Assembly (NCBI RefSeq): GCF_025398255.1
Contig: NZ_JAODNW010000005.1
Span: 1-64,000, forward strand
Origin: Chelativorans intermedius
GTDB lineage: Bacteria; Pseudomonadota; Alphaproteobacteria; Rhizobiales; Rhizobiaceae
Direction: 5' to 3'
DNA length: 64,000 nt
Each line of letters starts with the position of its first letter. Position 1 is the first letter of the stretch. The notes beneath the pieces are model-generated. The model was not told where the DNA came from. It was given only the letters and a program-made list of their open reading frames with translations, and did not search any database. This document shows, piece by piece, positions 18,552 to 27,772 of this stretch. The position numbers and the translations under genes are program-made.

Positions 18552-18833
18552 ATGAGCGGCCACCGCGTCACCATCGCCTATTGCACCCAGTGCCAATGGC
18601 TCCTGCGTGCCGGCTGGATGGCGCAGGAGCTTCTGTCCACCTTCTCCACGGAGCTCGCCGAGGTGACGCTGAAGCCCGGCACGGGCGGCATCTTCGAAAT
18701 TCACTGCGATGGGGAGCTGGTCTGGGAACGCAAGCGCGACGGCGGCTTTCCCGACGCGGCGGAGCTGAAACGGCGCATACGCGACATCATCGCGCCGGAG
18801 CGCGCGATGGGGCATCTGGATCGAAAGGGTTAG
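18552..18833 (+). CDS. SelT/SelW/SelH (Rdx) family thioredoxin-like protein
   Basis: A 93-residue Rdx protein with the redox motif CTQC at residues 11-14 in the beta1-loop (VTIAYCTQCQWLLRAGW) and the FEIHCDGELVWERKRDGGFPD region. In animal SelW the last position is selenocysteine; here it is cysteine, as in most bacteria. Likely a thiol oxidoreductase, partner unknown. Confidence 0.9.
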   Translation: MSGHRVTIAYCTQCQWLLRAGWMAQELLSTFSTELAEVTLKPGTGGIFEIHCDGELVWERKRDGGFPDAAELKRRIRDIIAPERAMGHLDRKG

Positions 18834-18966
18834 GCCGGTTCATCGTTTCATCGAAACGCCGATCCGGTCCATCTATCTGCTTTTGCCGCATTTGTGCGAC
18901 GCCAGATGATTCCATCTGGCTGCAAAATGCCCTGGGCGACCGCCGGAGCCTGCATGAAAGGCGCAC

Positions 18967-19007
18967 AAAGCAAGGCCCGCCGGGCAGGACCCGGCGGGCC
19001 TTGCTTT
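18967..19007. terminator. Bidirectional rho-independent terminator
   Basis: An 18-bp perfect stem AAAGCAAGGCCCGCCGGG with a CAGGA loop and the complementary arm, flanked by T-runs in both directions. It ends the minus-strand rpmE transcript 20 bp after its stop and the yebC-selW transcript coming from the left. Confidence 0.92.
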
Positions 19008-19026
19008 TCCGGTTCATCGCCGGGCG

Positions 19027-19248
19027 TCAGATGCCCAGGCCCTCGTAACGCTTCTTGAAGCGGGAGACGCGGCCGCCGCGGTCCACCAGCGTCTGCTGGC
19101 CGCCGGTCCAGGCGGGGTGCGTGGTGGGGTCGATGTCGAGGTGCAGCGTGTCGCCCTCCTTGCCCCAGGTGGAACGCGTCTCGTACTCGGTGCCGTCCGT
19201 CATGACGACCTTGATCTTGTGATAGTCGGGGTGGATGTCGGCTTTCAT
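19027..19248 (-). CDS. rpmE: 50S ribosomal protein L31, zinc-free type
   Basis: A 73-residue L31: [28 protein letters not shown], and the C-terminal [16 protein letters not shown] that contacts the ribosome bridge. The four cysteines of the zinc-binding form are absent (no Cys at all), so this is the C-minus variant usual in these bacteria. It is a single gene ending in the terminator at 18967-19007. Confidence 0.97.
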   Translation of the reverse strand: MKADIHPDYHKIKVVMTDGTEYETRSTWGKEGDTLHLDIDPTTHPAWTGGQQTLVDRGGRVSRFKKRYEGLGI

Positions 19249-19440
19249 GGCTCAGTCCTGAATCTGCATTCGCATCCGGGCGCGGCCCGCGCTGCGGCAA
19301 TCTCGCCCATTCTGAAAACTTGAAGCCGCAGCCATTGCCCGCTACGGCTTCGGAAAGGTTCGCGTGCCTATACATCAGGTGCCCGGTGGACACAAGGCCG
19401 GCCGGGCAAATCCTGAAGGCGCACCGGAAGGACGAGGGAC

Positions 19441-21243
19441 ATGGAAGAAACCGGCCCGTCGAGGCAAGGCTCGCGACGCTCGCTCAAGCCGCTGCGCGGG
19501 CTCCTGCCCTATCTGCGCCCGTATCGGGGGCTCGTGGCGGGCGCCGGCTTCTTTCTGCTTCTGGCGACGGCGGCAACACTTGCCATCCCGCTTGCCGTGC
19601 GGCGGGTGATCGACAGAGGCTTCTCGCAGGCCGACGGTTCCTTCGTGACCACCTATTTCACCGCGCTCATCGCGCTGGCGGCGCTGCTGGCGCTGGCCTC
19701 GGCCTGCCGCTACTACTTCGTCATCACGCTGGGCGAGCGCGTGGTGGCGGATCTGAGGCGCAATGTCTTTGCCCATGTGCTGCGGCTTTCGCCGGCCTTC
19801 TTCGACACCGCGCAGTCGGGCGAGATCGTTTCCCGGCTGACGGCGGATGCAACGCAGATCAAGTCCGCGGTCGGCGCCACCGCTTCGCTGGCGGCGCGCA
19901 ACACCATCCTGGCGCTCGGCGCGGTGGGCATGATGGTGATGACCAGCCCCCGGCTTTCCACCCTCGTGGTGGGCGCCATACCCGTCATCGTGCTGCCGCT
20001 CGTCGCCTTCGGCCGCGCGGTACGCCGGCGCTCCCGCCATGCCCAGGACACGCTGGCGCGCGCATCGGCCTTCGCCGGCGAGCAGATCGGCGCGGTGCGC
20101 GTGCTGCAGGCCTTCACCAGCGAGGAAGGCGTTGCGGCCCGTTTCAACGCGGCGGTGGAGGCCGCCTACCAGGCCGCCCGGCACTCCGTGCTGGCCCGTG
20201 CCGTCCTCACCTTCTTCGTGATCGCCGGCGTTTCCGCCTCGGTGGTGGCGGTGCTGTGGGTCGGCTCGCGCGATGTGCTGGCCGGCACGATGAGCGAGGG
20301 CACGCTCGTGCAGTTCGTGCTCTACGCCGTGCTGGCGGCGGGCGCCCTCAGCGCGCTGTCGGAGGTATGGGGCGAGCTTTCCCAGGCGGCGGGCTCGACG
20401 GAACGCATGATGGAGCTCATGGCCCAGAAGCCGGCCATCGCCACCCCGCAGGTCCCCCGCGCGCTGCCTGTGCCGCCGCGCGGTGCCGTGGCCTTCCGCA
20501 ATGTCGGCTTCTGCTATCCCACAAGGCCGGACCGTTCCGCCCTCAAAGGGCTTTCCTTCTCCGTGGCGCCGGGTGAGACGGTGGCCATCGTCGGGCCGTC
20601 CGGCGCCGGCAAGAGCACGGTCTTCGCGCTGCTGCTGCGCTTCTACGACCCGCAGGAAGGCGCCATCTTCCTCGACGGCGTGGACGTGAGGCAGGCCGAT
20701 CCCAGGGCGGTGCGCGAGAGGATGGCCATCGTGCCGCAGGAGGTGACGGTTTTCGATGCCTCCATCGCCGAGAACATCGCCTTCGGCCGGCCCGGAGCGG
20801 GGCGCGAAGAGGTGGAGGCGGCGGCACGCGCCGCGCATGCGCATGATTTCATCATGGCGCTCGAAGAGGGCTACGACACGCAGGTGGGCGAGCGCGGGGT
20901 CACGCTCTCGGGCGGCCAGCGCCAGCGGCTGGCGATTGCGCGCGCCATCCTGCGCGATGCGCCGATCCTGCTTCTCGACGAGGCGACCTCCGCACTCGAC
21001 GCCGAAAGCGAGACGCTGGTGCAAAGGGCGCTGGAAGGGCTGATGCGCGGGCGCACCACCATCATCGTCGCCCACCGGCTGGCGACGATCCTCAAGGCCG
21101 ACCGCATTCTGGTGATGAGCGAGGGGCGCATCGTGGAGGAGGGCACCCATGCCGACCTGGTGGCCCGCGGCGGCGTCTATGCGCGGCTTGCCAGCCTGCA
21201 GTTCGAGGCGGGCGCGGATGCGTTCAGGGGCGCGGCGGAGTGA
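19441..21243 (+). CDS. MsbA-like ABC exporter (membrane domain fused to ATPase)
   Basis: A 600-residue half-transporter. The N-terminal membrane domain has about six helices (residues 25-320). The nucleotide-binding domain has Walker [10 protein letters not shown] (about 383-391), Q-loop VPQEVTVFD, signature [14 protein letters not shown] (about 489), Walker [13 protein letters not shown] and the H-loop AHRL. It acts as a homodimer. The sequence resembles the group annotated as ATP-binding cassette subfamily B exporters of lipids or drugs in Rhizobiales; the cargo is not evident. Confidence 0.93.
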   Translation: MEETGPSRQGSRRSLKPLRGLLPYLRPYRGLVAGAGFFLLLATAATLAIPLAVRRVIDRGFSQADGSFVTTYFTALIALAALLALASACRYYFVITLGERVVADLRRNVFAHVLRLSPAFFDTAQSGEIVSRLTADATQIKSAVGATASLAARNTILALGAVGMMVMTSPRLSTLVVGAIPVIVLPLVAFGRAVRRRSRHAQDTLARASAFAGEQIGAVRVLQAFTSEEGVAARFNAAVEAAYQAARHSVLARAVLTFFVIAGVSASVVAVLWVGSRDVLAGTMSEGTLVQFVLYAVLAAGALSALSEVWGELSQAAGSTERMMELMAQKPAIATPQVPRALPVPPRGAVAFRNVGFCYPTRPDRSALKGLSFSVAPGETVAIVGPSGAGKSTVFALLLRFYDPQEGAIFLDGVDVRQADPRAVRERMAIVPQEVTVFDASIAENIAFGRPGAGREEVEAAARAAHAHDFIMALEEGYDTQVGERGVTLSGGQRQRLAIARAILRDAPILLLDEATSALDAESETLVQRALEGLMRGRTTIIVAHRLATILKADRILVMSEGRIVEEGTHADLVARGGVYARLASLQFEAGADAFRGAAE

Positions 21244-21268
21244 CGGGCGGGAGCGGCGCGCCTGACTG

Positions 21269-22300
21269 TCACCGCTCCGTCAGCTTCAGCTCGATGCGGC
21301 GGTTCCTTGCACGCGCCTCCGCCGTGTCTGCGGTCTCCAGCGGCTGATATTCGCCGAAGCCGGCCGCCACCAGCCGCTCGGCCGGCACGCCCTGCTCGAT
21401 CAGGAACTTGACGACCGCGATGGCACGGGCTGCCGAAAGCTCCCAGTTGTCGCGGTAGCGCCCGGTGCCCGACAGCGGCACGTTGTCGGTGTGGCCATCG
21501 ACGCGCAGCACCCAGTTGATCTCCGGCGGGATCTCCTTCTGCAGTTCGAGGATGGCGCCGGCAAGTTTCTGCATCTCCTCCCGCCCGCGCTCGTTGATCT
21601 CCGTTGCGCCGGAGGCGAACAGGACCTCCGACTGGAAGACGAAGCGGTCGCCGACGATGCGGATGTTCTCCCGGTCGGAGAGGATCTCGCGCAGGCGGCC
21701 GAAGAAGTCGGAACGGTAGCGATTGAGCTCCTGCACGCGCTGGGCGAGCGCGACGTTGAGGCGGCGGCCCAGATCGGCGATCTTGGCCCTGGATTCCTGG
21801 TCGCGCTGCTCGGAGACTTCGAGAGCGGCCTCCAGCGCGCCGATCTGCTGGCGCAGCGCCGAAATCTGCTGGTTCAGAAGCTCCACCTGGGAAAGCGCGC
21901 GCTGGCTGACCTGGCGCTCCTCCTCAAGCTCGCCCGTCAGCGTCTGGATGCGCACCTGCGCCGCCTGGCTGCGGCCGGCGCCGCTGGCCAGGATCTGCTC
22001 AAGGCGCGACTGCTCCGCCTCCGCTTCCGCCAGGGAGGCGCGCAGGCTGGCGATCTGGTCTTCGGCGTCCTGCACGTTGGAGCGTTCGAGCGCCAGAAGC
22101 TGGGTCAGCTCGTTCACCTGTGCGTTGAGGCGGTCGAGCACGGCATCGCGGCTGGTGATCTCGCGGCTCAGGAAGAACTGCGCCAGCACGAAGACCGACA
22201 GCAGGAACATGATGGCAAGCAGGAGCGTGGCAAGGGCATCGACGAAGCCCGGCCAGTAGTCCACGGCCCTGTCGCGGCGGCGTCCGCGTGCCAGCGCCAT
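21269..22300 (-). CDS. MotB/OmpA-like peptidoglycan-binding membrane protein
   Basis: A 343-residue protein with one N-terminal membrane helix (about residues 17-46, YWPGFVDALATLLLAIMFLLS) of the MotB/ExbD type, a long coiled coil (about 55-190), and a C-terminal OmpA/MotB peptidoglycan-binding domain with VDGHTDNVPLSGTGRYRDNW and RARNRRIELKL. Its ATG overlaps the MotA-like stop by one base. Together they form an orphan ion-driven stator-like pair. It is not flagellar: there are no other motility genes. Function unknown. Confidence 0.88.
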   Translation of the reverse strand: MALARGRRRDRAVDYWPGFVDALATLLLAIMFLLSVFVLAQFFLSREITSRDAVLDRLNAQVNELTQLLALERSNVQDAEDQIASLRASLAEAEAEQSRLEQILASGAGRSQAAQVRIQTLTGELEEERQVSQRALSQVELLNQQISALRQQIGALEAALEVSEQRDQESRAKIADLGRRLNVALAQRVQELNRYRSDFFGRLREILSDRENIRIVGDRFVFQSEVLFASGATEINERGREEMQKLAGAILELQKEIPPEINWVLRVDGHTDNVPLSGTGRYRDNWELSAARAIAVVKFLIEQGVPAERLVAAGFGEYQPLETADTAEARARNRRIELKLTER

Positions 22301-23316
22301 CAGCCATCATCCCGTTTCTTCAGGGCCTCGGCGATCTGCTCCAGAGTCTCGCGCAGCGCCTTCTGGTCCTCCGCCTGGGCCTCCACCCAGTCGCGCATCA
22401 TCTGCTGTTCCTGGCGCATGCTCTTCACAAGGCCGGAGATGCCGCTGGCAAGCGCGGCCATGGCGGCGGCGGTGCGCGGGCTGCTGCCGCCCGATTCCTG
22501 CAGCGTGCGCAGCTTCTCCGCCAGCACCCGCAGCTCCTCGGAGTTGCCGTTTCTGGCGCTGTCGGCGAGATCCGAGCTCAGATCGGTGACGGTGGACAGC
22601 CAGTTCTCGAGCTCGATGTAGAAACGATTCTGGGCGCGGCCGGCCTGCAGATCGAGAAAGCCGAGGATGAGCGAGCCGGACAGGCCGAACAGCGAGGAGG
22701 AGAAGGCCGTTCCCATGCCGCTCAAGGGCGCGGAAAGCCCCGCCTTGAGCGAATCGAGAACGTCGTTGGCATCGCCCGAACCGGGATCGAGCGACTGGAT
22801 GGTGTCGCCGATGGAGCCGATCGTCTGCAACAGGCCCCAGAAGGTGCCGAGCAGGCCGAGGAAGACGAGCAGGCCGATGAGATAGCGCGAGATGTCGCGG
22901 CTCTCGTCCAGCCGTGTGGCGATGGAATCGAGAATGGAGCGCATGGAGCTGGGCGACAGCGCCATGGTGGAGGAACGGCTGAGAAGCGCCTTCATGGGAG
23001 CCAGCAGCACCGGCTCCGTGGCCTCGGTTCCCGCCAGGAAGGAATTGATCCAGCGCACCTCGCGAAACAGCCTGACGACCTGCGCGAAGGCCAGCAGGAT
23101 GCCGACGGCGAGCACGCCGAGAATGAGCCCGTTCAGCCCCGGATTGCTCTGAAAGGCTGCGGAAATCTGGCGATACAGGATCGCGGCCACAAAGCCGGCA
23201 ATCGCCAGGAAGATCAGCATCGAATAGAGGAAAACCTGGGGGCTCGAAAGGCTTCGCGGATCGTATCTTTCCTCGGCGGTGAGGCCGTCCGCTCCCAGCG
23301 ATTTCAGCAAGGCCAT
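22300..23316 (-). CDS. MotA/TolQ/ExbB-like proton channel protein
   Basis: A 338-residue membrane protein with two N-terminal helices (about 30-55 and 70-95), a cytoplasmic segment, and the MotA/TolQ core pair (GLLVFLGLLGTFWGLLQTIGSI and GMGTAFSSSLFGLSGSLILGFLDL). The Thr and Pro/Gly positions expected for an ion path lie in the first of these. A helical C-terminal tail follows. I chose ATG 23316 because GAGGAA lies just upstream; a GTG at 23382 would add 22 residues. It is the partner of the overlapping OmpA-like gene. Confidence 0.85.
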   Translation of the reverse strand: MALLKSLGADGLTAEERYDPRSLSSPQVFLYSMLIFLAIAGFVAAILYRQISAAFQSNPGLNGLILGVLAVGILLAFAQVVRLFREVRWINSFLAGTEATEPVLLAPMKALLSRSSTMALSPSSMRSILDSIATRLDESRDISRYLIGLLVFLGLLGTFWGLLQTIGSIGDTIQSLDPGSGDANDVLDSLKAGLSAPLSGMGTAFSSSLFGLSGSLILGFLDLQAGRAQNRFYIELENWLSTVTDLSSDLADSARNGNSEELRVLAEKLRTLQESGGSSPRTAAAMAALASGISGLVKSMRQEQQMMRDWVEAQAEDQKALRETLEQIAEALKKRDDG

Positions 23317-23551
23317 CTGTTCCTCGAGTTGGTTGGGCCGCGTGGAGAGGGCGCGCTGCTGGCGGGACGCTGTGCGCCGCACAGATACAACCTACATTGC
23401 CCGCCGCGGGGCGCCAACCACAATCCACCGGCCCGTTCATGCCTGAGACCGGCCCCGACTCTAAACGGAATTGTGACGAAATTGAAATAAGCGTTCCCCT
23501 TTCGTGCGATGCGTGGAATACCGGCGATCCGCAAAGAGAGGACGGGCTTTC

Positions 23552-24472
23552 ATGGCGCATGTGCTGGTGACGGGTGCTTCCGGCTTCATCGGCCGGCATC
23601 TGGTGCCGGTGCTGGCGGCACGCGGCCACCGGGTCAGCGAGGCGGGACGGCGCCGCCGCCCCGGGGGCGGGCGCTTCGTGGCGGTCGGGGAGATCGGCCC
23701 CGCGACAGACTGGGGCGGAGCGCTGTCGGGCGTCGATGCCGTCGTCCACCTCGCCGGGCTGGCGCACCGGGAAGCGGCGGGTGCGGCCGAGCACTTCGCC
23801 GTCAACGAGGCGGGCACGAGGCGGCTTGCCGAGGCCTGCGCGCAGGCCGATGTGCGCACGCTCGTCTTTCTGAGCAGCATCGCGGCGCGCGACGGCGCCG
23901 GCGCCTACGGGCGGTCGAAGCGCGCCGCGGAGCGCCATGTGCTGCGCCTTTCCGAAGGGCAGGGGTGCACCGGTATCGTTCTGCGCCCGCCGCTCGTCTA
24001 CGGGGCAGACGCGCCGGGCAACTGGGGCCGCCTGCTGCGCCTTGCCGCCAGCGGTGTGCCGCTGCCCTTCGGGCAGGTGGCCAACCGGCGCTCCCTGTGC
24101 GCGGTGGAAAACCTGTGCGATGCCGTCGCCACGGCGCTTGCGGCCGGACTTGGCGGCGCGGGCAGCGGCATCTACGAGATTGCCGACCGCGAGCAGGTGT
24201 CGCTTCGCGACATCGTCTCGTGGCTGCGGGCGGGGATGGGGCGGCCAGCACGGCTTCTGCCGGTGCCCAGGGGTCTGCTGCGGGTCATGGCCGTTGCCAG
24301 CGGCCGGCGCAGGCTTGCCGCCGCGCTGCTCGACGACCTGACGCTCGATCCGGGCCGCTTCATGCAGACGTTCGACTGGGTGCCGCCCGAGACGGCGCAG
24401 GCGGCGATTGTGCGCTGCGGCCGCCTCCACGTGGCGCGCGGGGTCAGCGAAGCGGCTTGGCCAGAACCTTGA
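23552..24472 (+). CDS. NAD-dependent epimerase/dehydratase (SDR extended type)
   Basis: A 306-residue Rossmann enzyme: VLVTGASGFIGRHL at the N-terminus, VHLAGLAHRE, catalytic Ser in FLSSIAA, YGRSKRAAE supplying the Tyr-x-x-x-Lys pair, and a C-terminal substrate domain. It resembles UDP-glucose 4-epimerase/WcaG-like enzymes. No polysaccharide cluster surrounds it, so the substrate is open. ATG 23552 follows GAGAGGAC. Its last 29 bases overlap the end of the convergent inositol-phosphatase gene. Confidence 0.88.
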   Translation: MAHVLVTGASGFIGRHLVPVLAARGHRVSEAGRRRRPGGGRFVAVGEIGPATDWGGALSGVDAVVHLAGLAHREAAGAAEHFAVNEAGTRRLAEACAQADVRTLVFLSSIAARDGAGAYGRSKRAAERHVLRLSEGQGCTGIVLRPPLVYGADAPGNWGRLLRLAASGVPLPFGQVANRRSLCAVENLCDAVATALAAGLGGAGSGIYEIADREQVSLRDIVSWLRAGMGRPARLLPVPRGLLRVMAVASGRRRLAAALLDDLTLDPGRFMQTFDWVPPETAQAAIVRCGRLHVARGVSEAAWPEP

Positions 24473-25238
24473 GCAGCGCGCGGTGGATGGCTTCGTTGCC
24501 GGCGACGACGGAGCCGGTGGACAGCATCTCGTGGCCGCCCTTCCGGTCGGTGACAAAGCCGCCGGCCTCCCGAATCATCAGGATGCCGGCCGCGATGTCC
24601 CAAGGGCTCAGCGCGTCCTCCCAGAAACCGTCGAAACGGCCGGCAGCGACATAGGCAAGGTCCAGCGAGGCCGCGCCCAGACGGCGGATGCCGGCGGTCT
24701 CCGCCATCACATTGCGCAGGTCGATGAGCGCCTGGCCATGGTCGCCGCGGCCCAGATGGGGAATGCCGGTGCCCACCACCGCGTCTGAGAGGCGGCCGCG
24801 CGCCGCCACCCGCATGCGGCGGTCGTTGCAGAAGGCGCCGCCGCCGCGCTCGGCGGTGTAGAGCTCGTCCATGGCCGGGTTGTAGATGACGGCGGCGACA
24901 AGCTGGCCCTGCCGCTCCAGCGCGATGGATACGGCAAACAGGGGGATGCCGTGCAGGAAGTTGGTGGTGCCGTCGAGGGGATCGACCAGCCAGCGGTGCT
25001 GGGCGTCCTCGCCTTCCCGCACGCCGCTTTCCTCCATCAGGAAGCCATAGCCGGGGCGGGCGCGCGACAGCTCGCTATAGACGATCTCCTCGGCGCGGCG
25101 GTCGGCCTGGCTCACATAGTCGCCCGGTCCCTTCAGCGAGACCTGCAGGTTCTGCACCTCGCCGAAATCGCGCGCCAGGGAGCGCCCGGCCTTCATGGCG
25201 GCCTGGACCATGACGTTGATGATGGCCGAACGCGGCAT
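24444..25238 (-). CDS. Inositol monophosphatase family protein
   Basis: A 264-residue Mg-dependent phosphatase: EESG (about residue 68), WLVDPLDGTTNFLHGIP (about 85-101) and the C-terminal SPWDIAAGILMIREAGG. These are the metal and substrate loops of the IMPase/SuhB family. Activity could be on inositol 1-phosphate or another sugar phosphate. It lies 50 bp downstream of efp on the same strand and overlaps the epimerase gene tail-to-tail. Confidence 0.94.
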   Translation of the reverse strand: MPRSAIINVMVQAAMKAGRSLARDFGEVQNLQVSLKGPGDYVSQADRRAEEIVYSELSRARPGYGFLMEESGVREGEDAQHRWLVDPLDGTTNFLHGIPLFAVSIALERQGQLVAAVIYNPAMDELYTAERGGGAFCNDRRMRVAARGRLSDAVVGTGIPHLGRGDHGQALIDLRNVMAETAGIRRLGAASLDLAYVAAGRFDGFWEDALSPWDIAAGILMIREAGGFVTDRKGGHEMLSTGSVVAGNEAIHRALLKVLAKPLR

Positions 25239-25288
25239 CGCTCGTGTCCTCGGGGTCGTGTGGCTTCAGGGCATGTGCGGCGGCGCCG

Positions 25289-25852
25289 TCAGTCGGCGCG
25301 GCGCACATAGGTGATGTCGTTGGTGTCGACGACGATCTTCTCGCCGGCGGTGATGAAGGGCGGCACCATCACGCGCACGCCGTTTTCCAGCACGGCAGGC
25401 TTGTAGGAGGAGGCGGCTGTCTGGCCCTTGACCACGGGATCGGCCTCGGCGACCTGCAACGTCACCTGGTCGGGCAGCGAGATGCCGATCGGCTTCTCCT
25501 CGTAGAGATCCACGGTGACGGTCATGCCGTCCTGCAGGAAGGCGGCGCGGTCGCCCACGAAGTCCTTCTGCAGTTCGAGCTGCTCGTAGGTCTCCATGTC
25601 CATGAAGACCAGCGCATCGCCCTGCTCGTAGAGATAGGAGAAATCCTTCTGCTCCAGGCGCACCCTCTCCACCGTTTCGGCGGCGCGGAAACGCTCGTTG
25701 AGCTTGGTGCCATCGATCAGGTTCTTGAGTTCCACCTGGTTGTAGGCGCCGCCCTTGCCGGGCTTGACGTGGTTGGTCTTGACCGCCACCCACAGGCTGC
25801 CATTGTGCTCGATGACGTTTCCGGGACGGATTTCGTTGCCGTTGATCTTCAT
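25289..25852 (-). CDS. efp: Elongation factor P
   Basis: EF-P relieves ribosomes stalled at polyproline. The 187-residue protein has the three beta-barrel domains. The exposed loop is [15 protein letters not shown], with the lysine that EpmA/EpmB modify in other bacteria; neither modification gene is in the window. The C-terminal domain ends in [16 protein letters not shown]. The start at 25852 matches the family ([12 protein letters not shown]). It is upstream of the IMPase gene and downstream of the Sel1 gene on one strand. Confidence 0.97.
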   Translation of the reverse strand: MKINGNEIRPGNVIEHNGSLWVAVKTNHVKPGKGGAYNQVELKNLIDGTKLNERFRAAETVERVRLEQKDFSYLYEQGDALVFMDMETYEQLELQKDFVGDRAAFLQDGMTVTVDLYEEKPIGISLPDQVTLQVAEADPVVKGQTAASSYKPAVLENGVRVMVPPFITAGEKIVVDTNDITYVRRAD

Positions 25853-25965
25853 CCTGAACCTGTCGTGATCCATCTCCGCATCGCGCGGATGCCGGCGCCT
25901 CCAAGACCACAAAATGATTGCCGAGGCAAGCCGAAGGCGCGGCCCGGCCGCGGGGCTGGCGCACT

Positions 25966-26985
25966 TTACTGCGCGTCCGCGCCCTCCGCCTCTCCTCCGT
26001 CTCCTCCACGCAGCCGGTTGGCGCGCTCTATGGCCTCCTTCAGCTCCTCGTTCGTCAGCCCGTCCATGAAATCCTGCATCTGCGGGTCGCGAAGGCCGGC
26101 GCGGCGGGCCAGAATGTACCATGCGGCGGCTTCCACCGGGTCGGCCTCGACGCCGACGCCGGCACGGTAGAGCTTGGCCAGGCGGTTCTGCGCCGCCACA
26201 TTGCCGCCCTCGGCGGCCCGCTTCAGCCAGGCGAAGCCCTGCTCGGGGCGGGGTTCGCCGCCGCGGCCTTCCACCAGCCAGGTGCCGAGATCGAGCTGCG
26301 CGGAGTCATAGTTCTGGCGCGCCGCCTTTTCCAGCCAGCGGCGGGCCTCGGCCTCGTCCACCGGGCGGCCGCCCGCGCCGTTGGCGCTGACCTGGGCCAT
26401 GGCGTATTGCGCATCCGGCAGTCCGGCCTCGGCGGCGCGCTCGTACCAATCGACCGCCTCCCTGGCCGGATCGCCGCGTTCCATCATCATCTGCGCGAGG
26501 TTGAACTGGGCGAGCGGCTTGCCCGCCCGGGCGGCGCTCCGCATGAGCTCGAACGCCCGCTCCCGATCCTCCTCCACGAATTCGCTGCCGAGCAGCAGCA
26601 GCGCATACTGCATCTGCGCGTTGGGGTCGCCGCCCTCGGCCGCCCGGGCATACCACTTGGCCGCTTCCTGCGGGTCGCGGGCCACGCCGAGGCCACGGGC
26701 GTAAATCTCGGCCATCAGCGTCTGCGCGGCGGCATCGCCCTGTTCGGCGCGCGGGCGGGCAAGCTCCAGCGCAGTCAGGTAATAGCCACGCTGAAAGGCC
26801 CCGAAAGCGAGGTCCGGCAGCTTGCCGAAGCGCCGCGGGTCGACCGTCTCAAGCGTCGGTCCGTCCATGGCGGGCCTGGCCTGCTTGGCGTCCGCCGCCA
26901 TGCCTTCCTGCGCGCGTGCGGGCGGTCCGCCCGGCGTGGCGGCGAGCAGGAGAGCAAGACAGGGTCCGGCGGCACGCCTCATCAT
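25966..26985 (-). CDS. Secreted Sel1-repeat (TPR-like) protein
   Basis: A 339-residue protein with a signal peptide ([26 protein letters not shown] in part, cleaved near residue 27) and about six Sel1 repeats, seen as A-x-W-Y-x-R-A-A-E-x-G-x-P-x-A-Q units ([46 protein letters not shown] type). Sel1 proteins are periplasmic or surface adaptors for protein-protein contact. It begins one base after the ThiE-like stop, so the two are co-transcribed. No specific partner is known. Confidence 0.88.
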   Translation of the reverse strand: MMRRAAGPCLALLLAATPGGPPARAQEGMAADAKQARPAMDGPTLETVDPRRFGKLPDLAFGAFQRGYYLTALELARPRAEQGDAAAQTLMAEIYARGLGVARDPQEAAKWYARAAEGGDPNAQMQYALLLLGSEFVEEDRERAFELMRSAARAGKPLAQFNLAQMMMERGDPAREAVDWYERAAEAGLPDAQYAMAQVSANGAGGRPVDEAEARRWLEKAARQNYDSAQLDLGTWLVEGRGGEPRPEQGFAWLKRAAEGGNVAAQNRLAKLYRAGVGVEADPVEAAAWYILARRAGLRDPQMQDFMDGLTNEELKEAIERANRLRGGDGGEAEGADAQ

Positions 26986-26986
26986 G

Positions 26987-27640
26987 TCATCCGTCTTCCA
27001 GCAGGGGGGCGTGGGCATCCAGAAGCCTGTTGGCTTCTGCCACCATCTGCGCCGGGTCCGCCCCCGCGTCGAAGACGGCAGCCCCGAGCGCCACGAACTC
27101 CGCACCCGTCTCGGCGACCGTGCGCACGGAGGCGATGTCGGCACCGGCCATGACGATACAGGGAATCTCGATCATCTGCGACCACCAGGCGCCAAGGGCC
27201 AGGTTGCGCGGATGCGGCGCCGGCTTCACGTCGTAGCCGAAGCGGCCGAAGAAGATGTAGTCAGGCTGCGTCTCGCCGAGTTCCAGCGCGTCGTCGCGAT
27301 TCTTGGCGCCGCCGCAGCCCACCATCATGCGGTTCTGGTATTTGCGGACGGCCTCTGCAAGCTCCGCCTTCGAGCCCTCGATATGGATGCCATCGGCCCC
27401 CACCCGCGCGGCGATGCGCGGCTCGCCGGCCACCACGCAGGCCACGCCGTGGCCCTGCGCCAGTCTTGCCAGGCGCTCGGCGCGGGCCTGGAAGGCGGCC
27501 TCGTCGCCGTCATGGGCCGGCACGATGAGCGAGGCGACGTCACCGGCCGACAGGGCGGCCTCGATGCGCGCGCCATCGCCATCGCCGGGCGGCGGGGCGA
27601 TGAGCACGATACGGCAGCGGTTCGGTGCTTGTTCCTGCAT
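26987..27640 (-). CDS. Divergent ThiE/TenI-like TIM-barrel protein
   Basis: A 217-residue member of the thiamine phosphate synthase/TenI superfamily: VACVVAGEPRIAARVGADGIHIEG, MMVGCGGAKNRDDALE, PDYIFFGRFG and GADIASVRTVAETGAEFVALG follow the family order. Key ThiE positions are altered: H-L-G-Q is HIEG, the diphosphate-binding GGI is AGA, and the GP-x-x-x-T-x-T-K loop is replaced. I therefore doubt it makes thiamine phosphate. No other thiamine genes are near. It is operonic with the Sel1 gene. Confidence 0.75.
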   Translation of the reverse strand: MQEQAPNRCRIVLIAPPPGDGDGARIEAALSAGDVASLIVPAHDGDEAAFQARAERLARLAQGHGVACVVAGEPRIAARVGADGIHIEGSKAELAEAVRKYQNRMMVGCGGAKNRDDALELGETQPDYIFFGRFGYDVKPAPHPRNLALGAWWSQMIEIPCIVMAGADIASVRTVAETGAEFVALGAAVFDAGADPAQMVAEANRLLDAHAPLLEDG

Positions 27641-27772
27641 GGCTGGCGGCCTTTCCTGTTGCCGTGGGCATAGCGAAGCGCCGTGCCCCCCACAAGAGGA
27701 AACGAAAAGTTGGCGCAACCCCTCGTCAAGCGGCGCAAATGAGGCTATGACCGCGCACGATCGACGTGTCTC

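Noticed and set aside
21269-23316. A Zorya antiphage system
   Set aside because: Only ZorA/ZorB-like proteins are present. The neighbours are an ABC exporter and an epimerase, with no ZorC, ZorD or ZorE.
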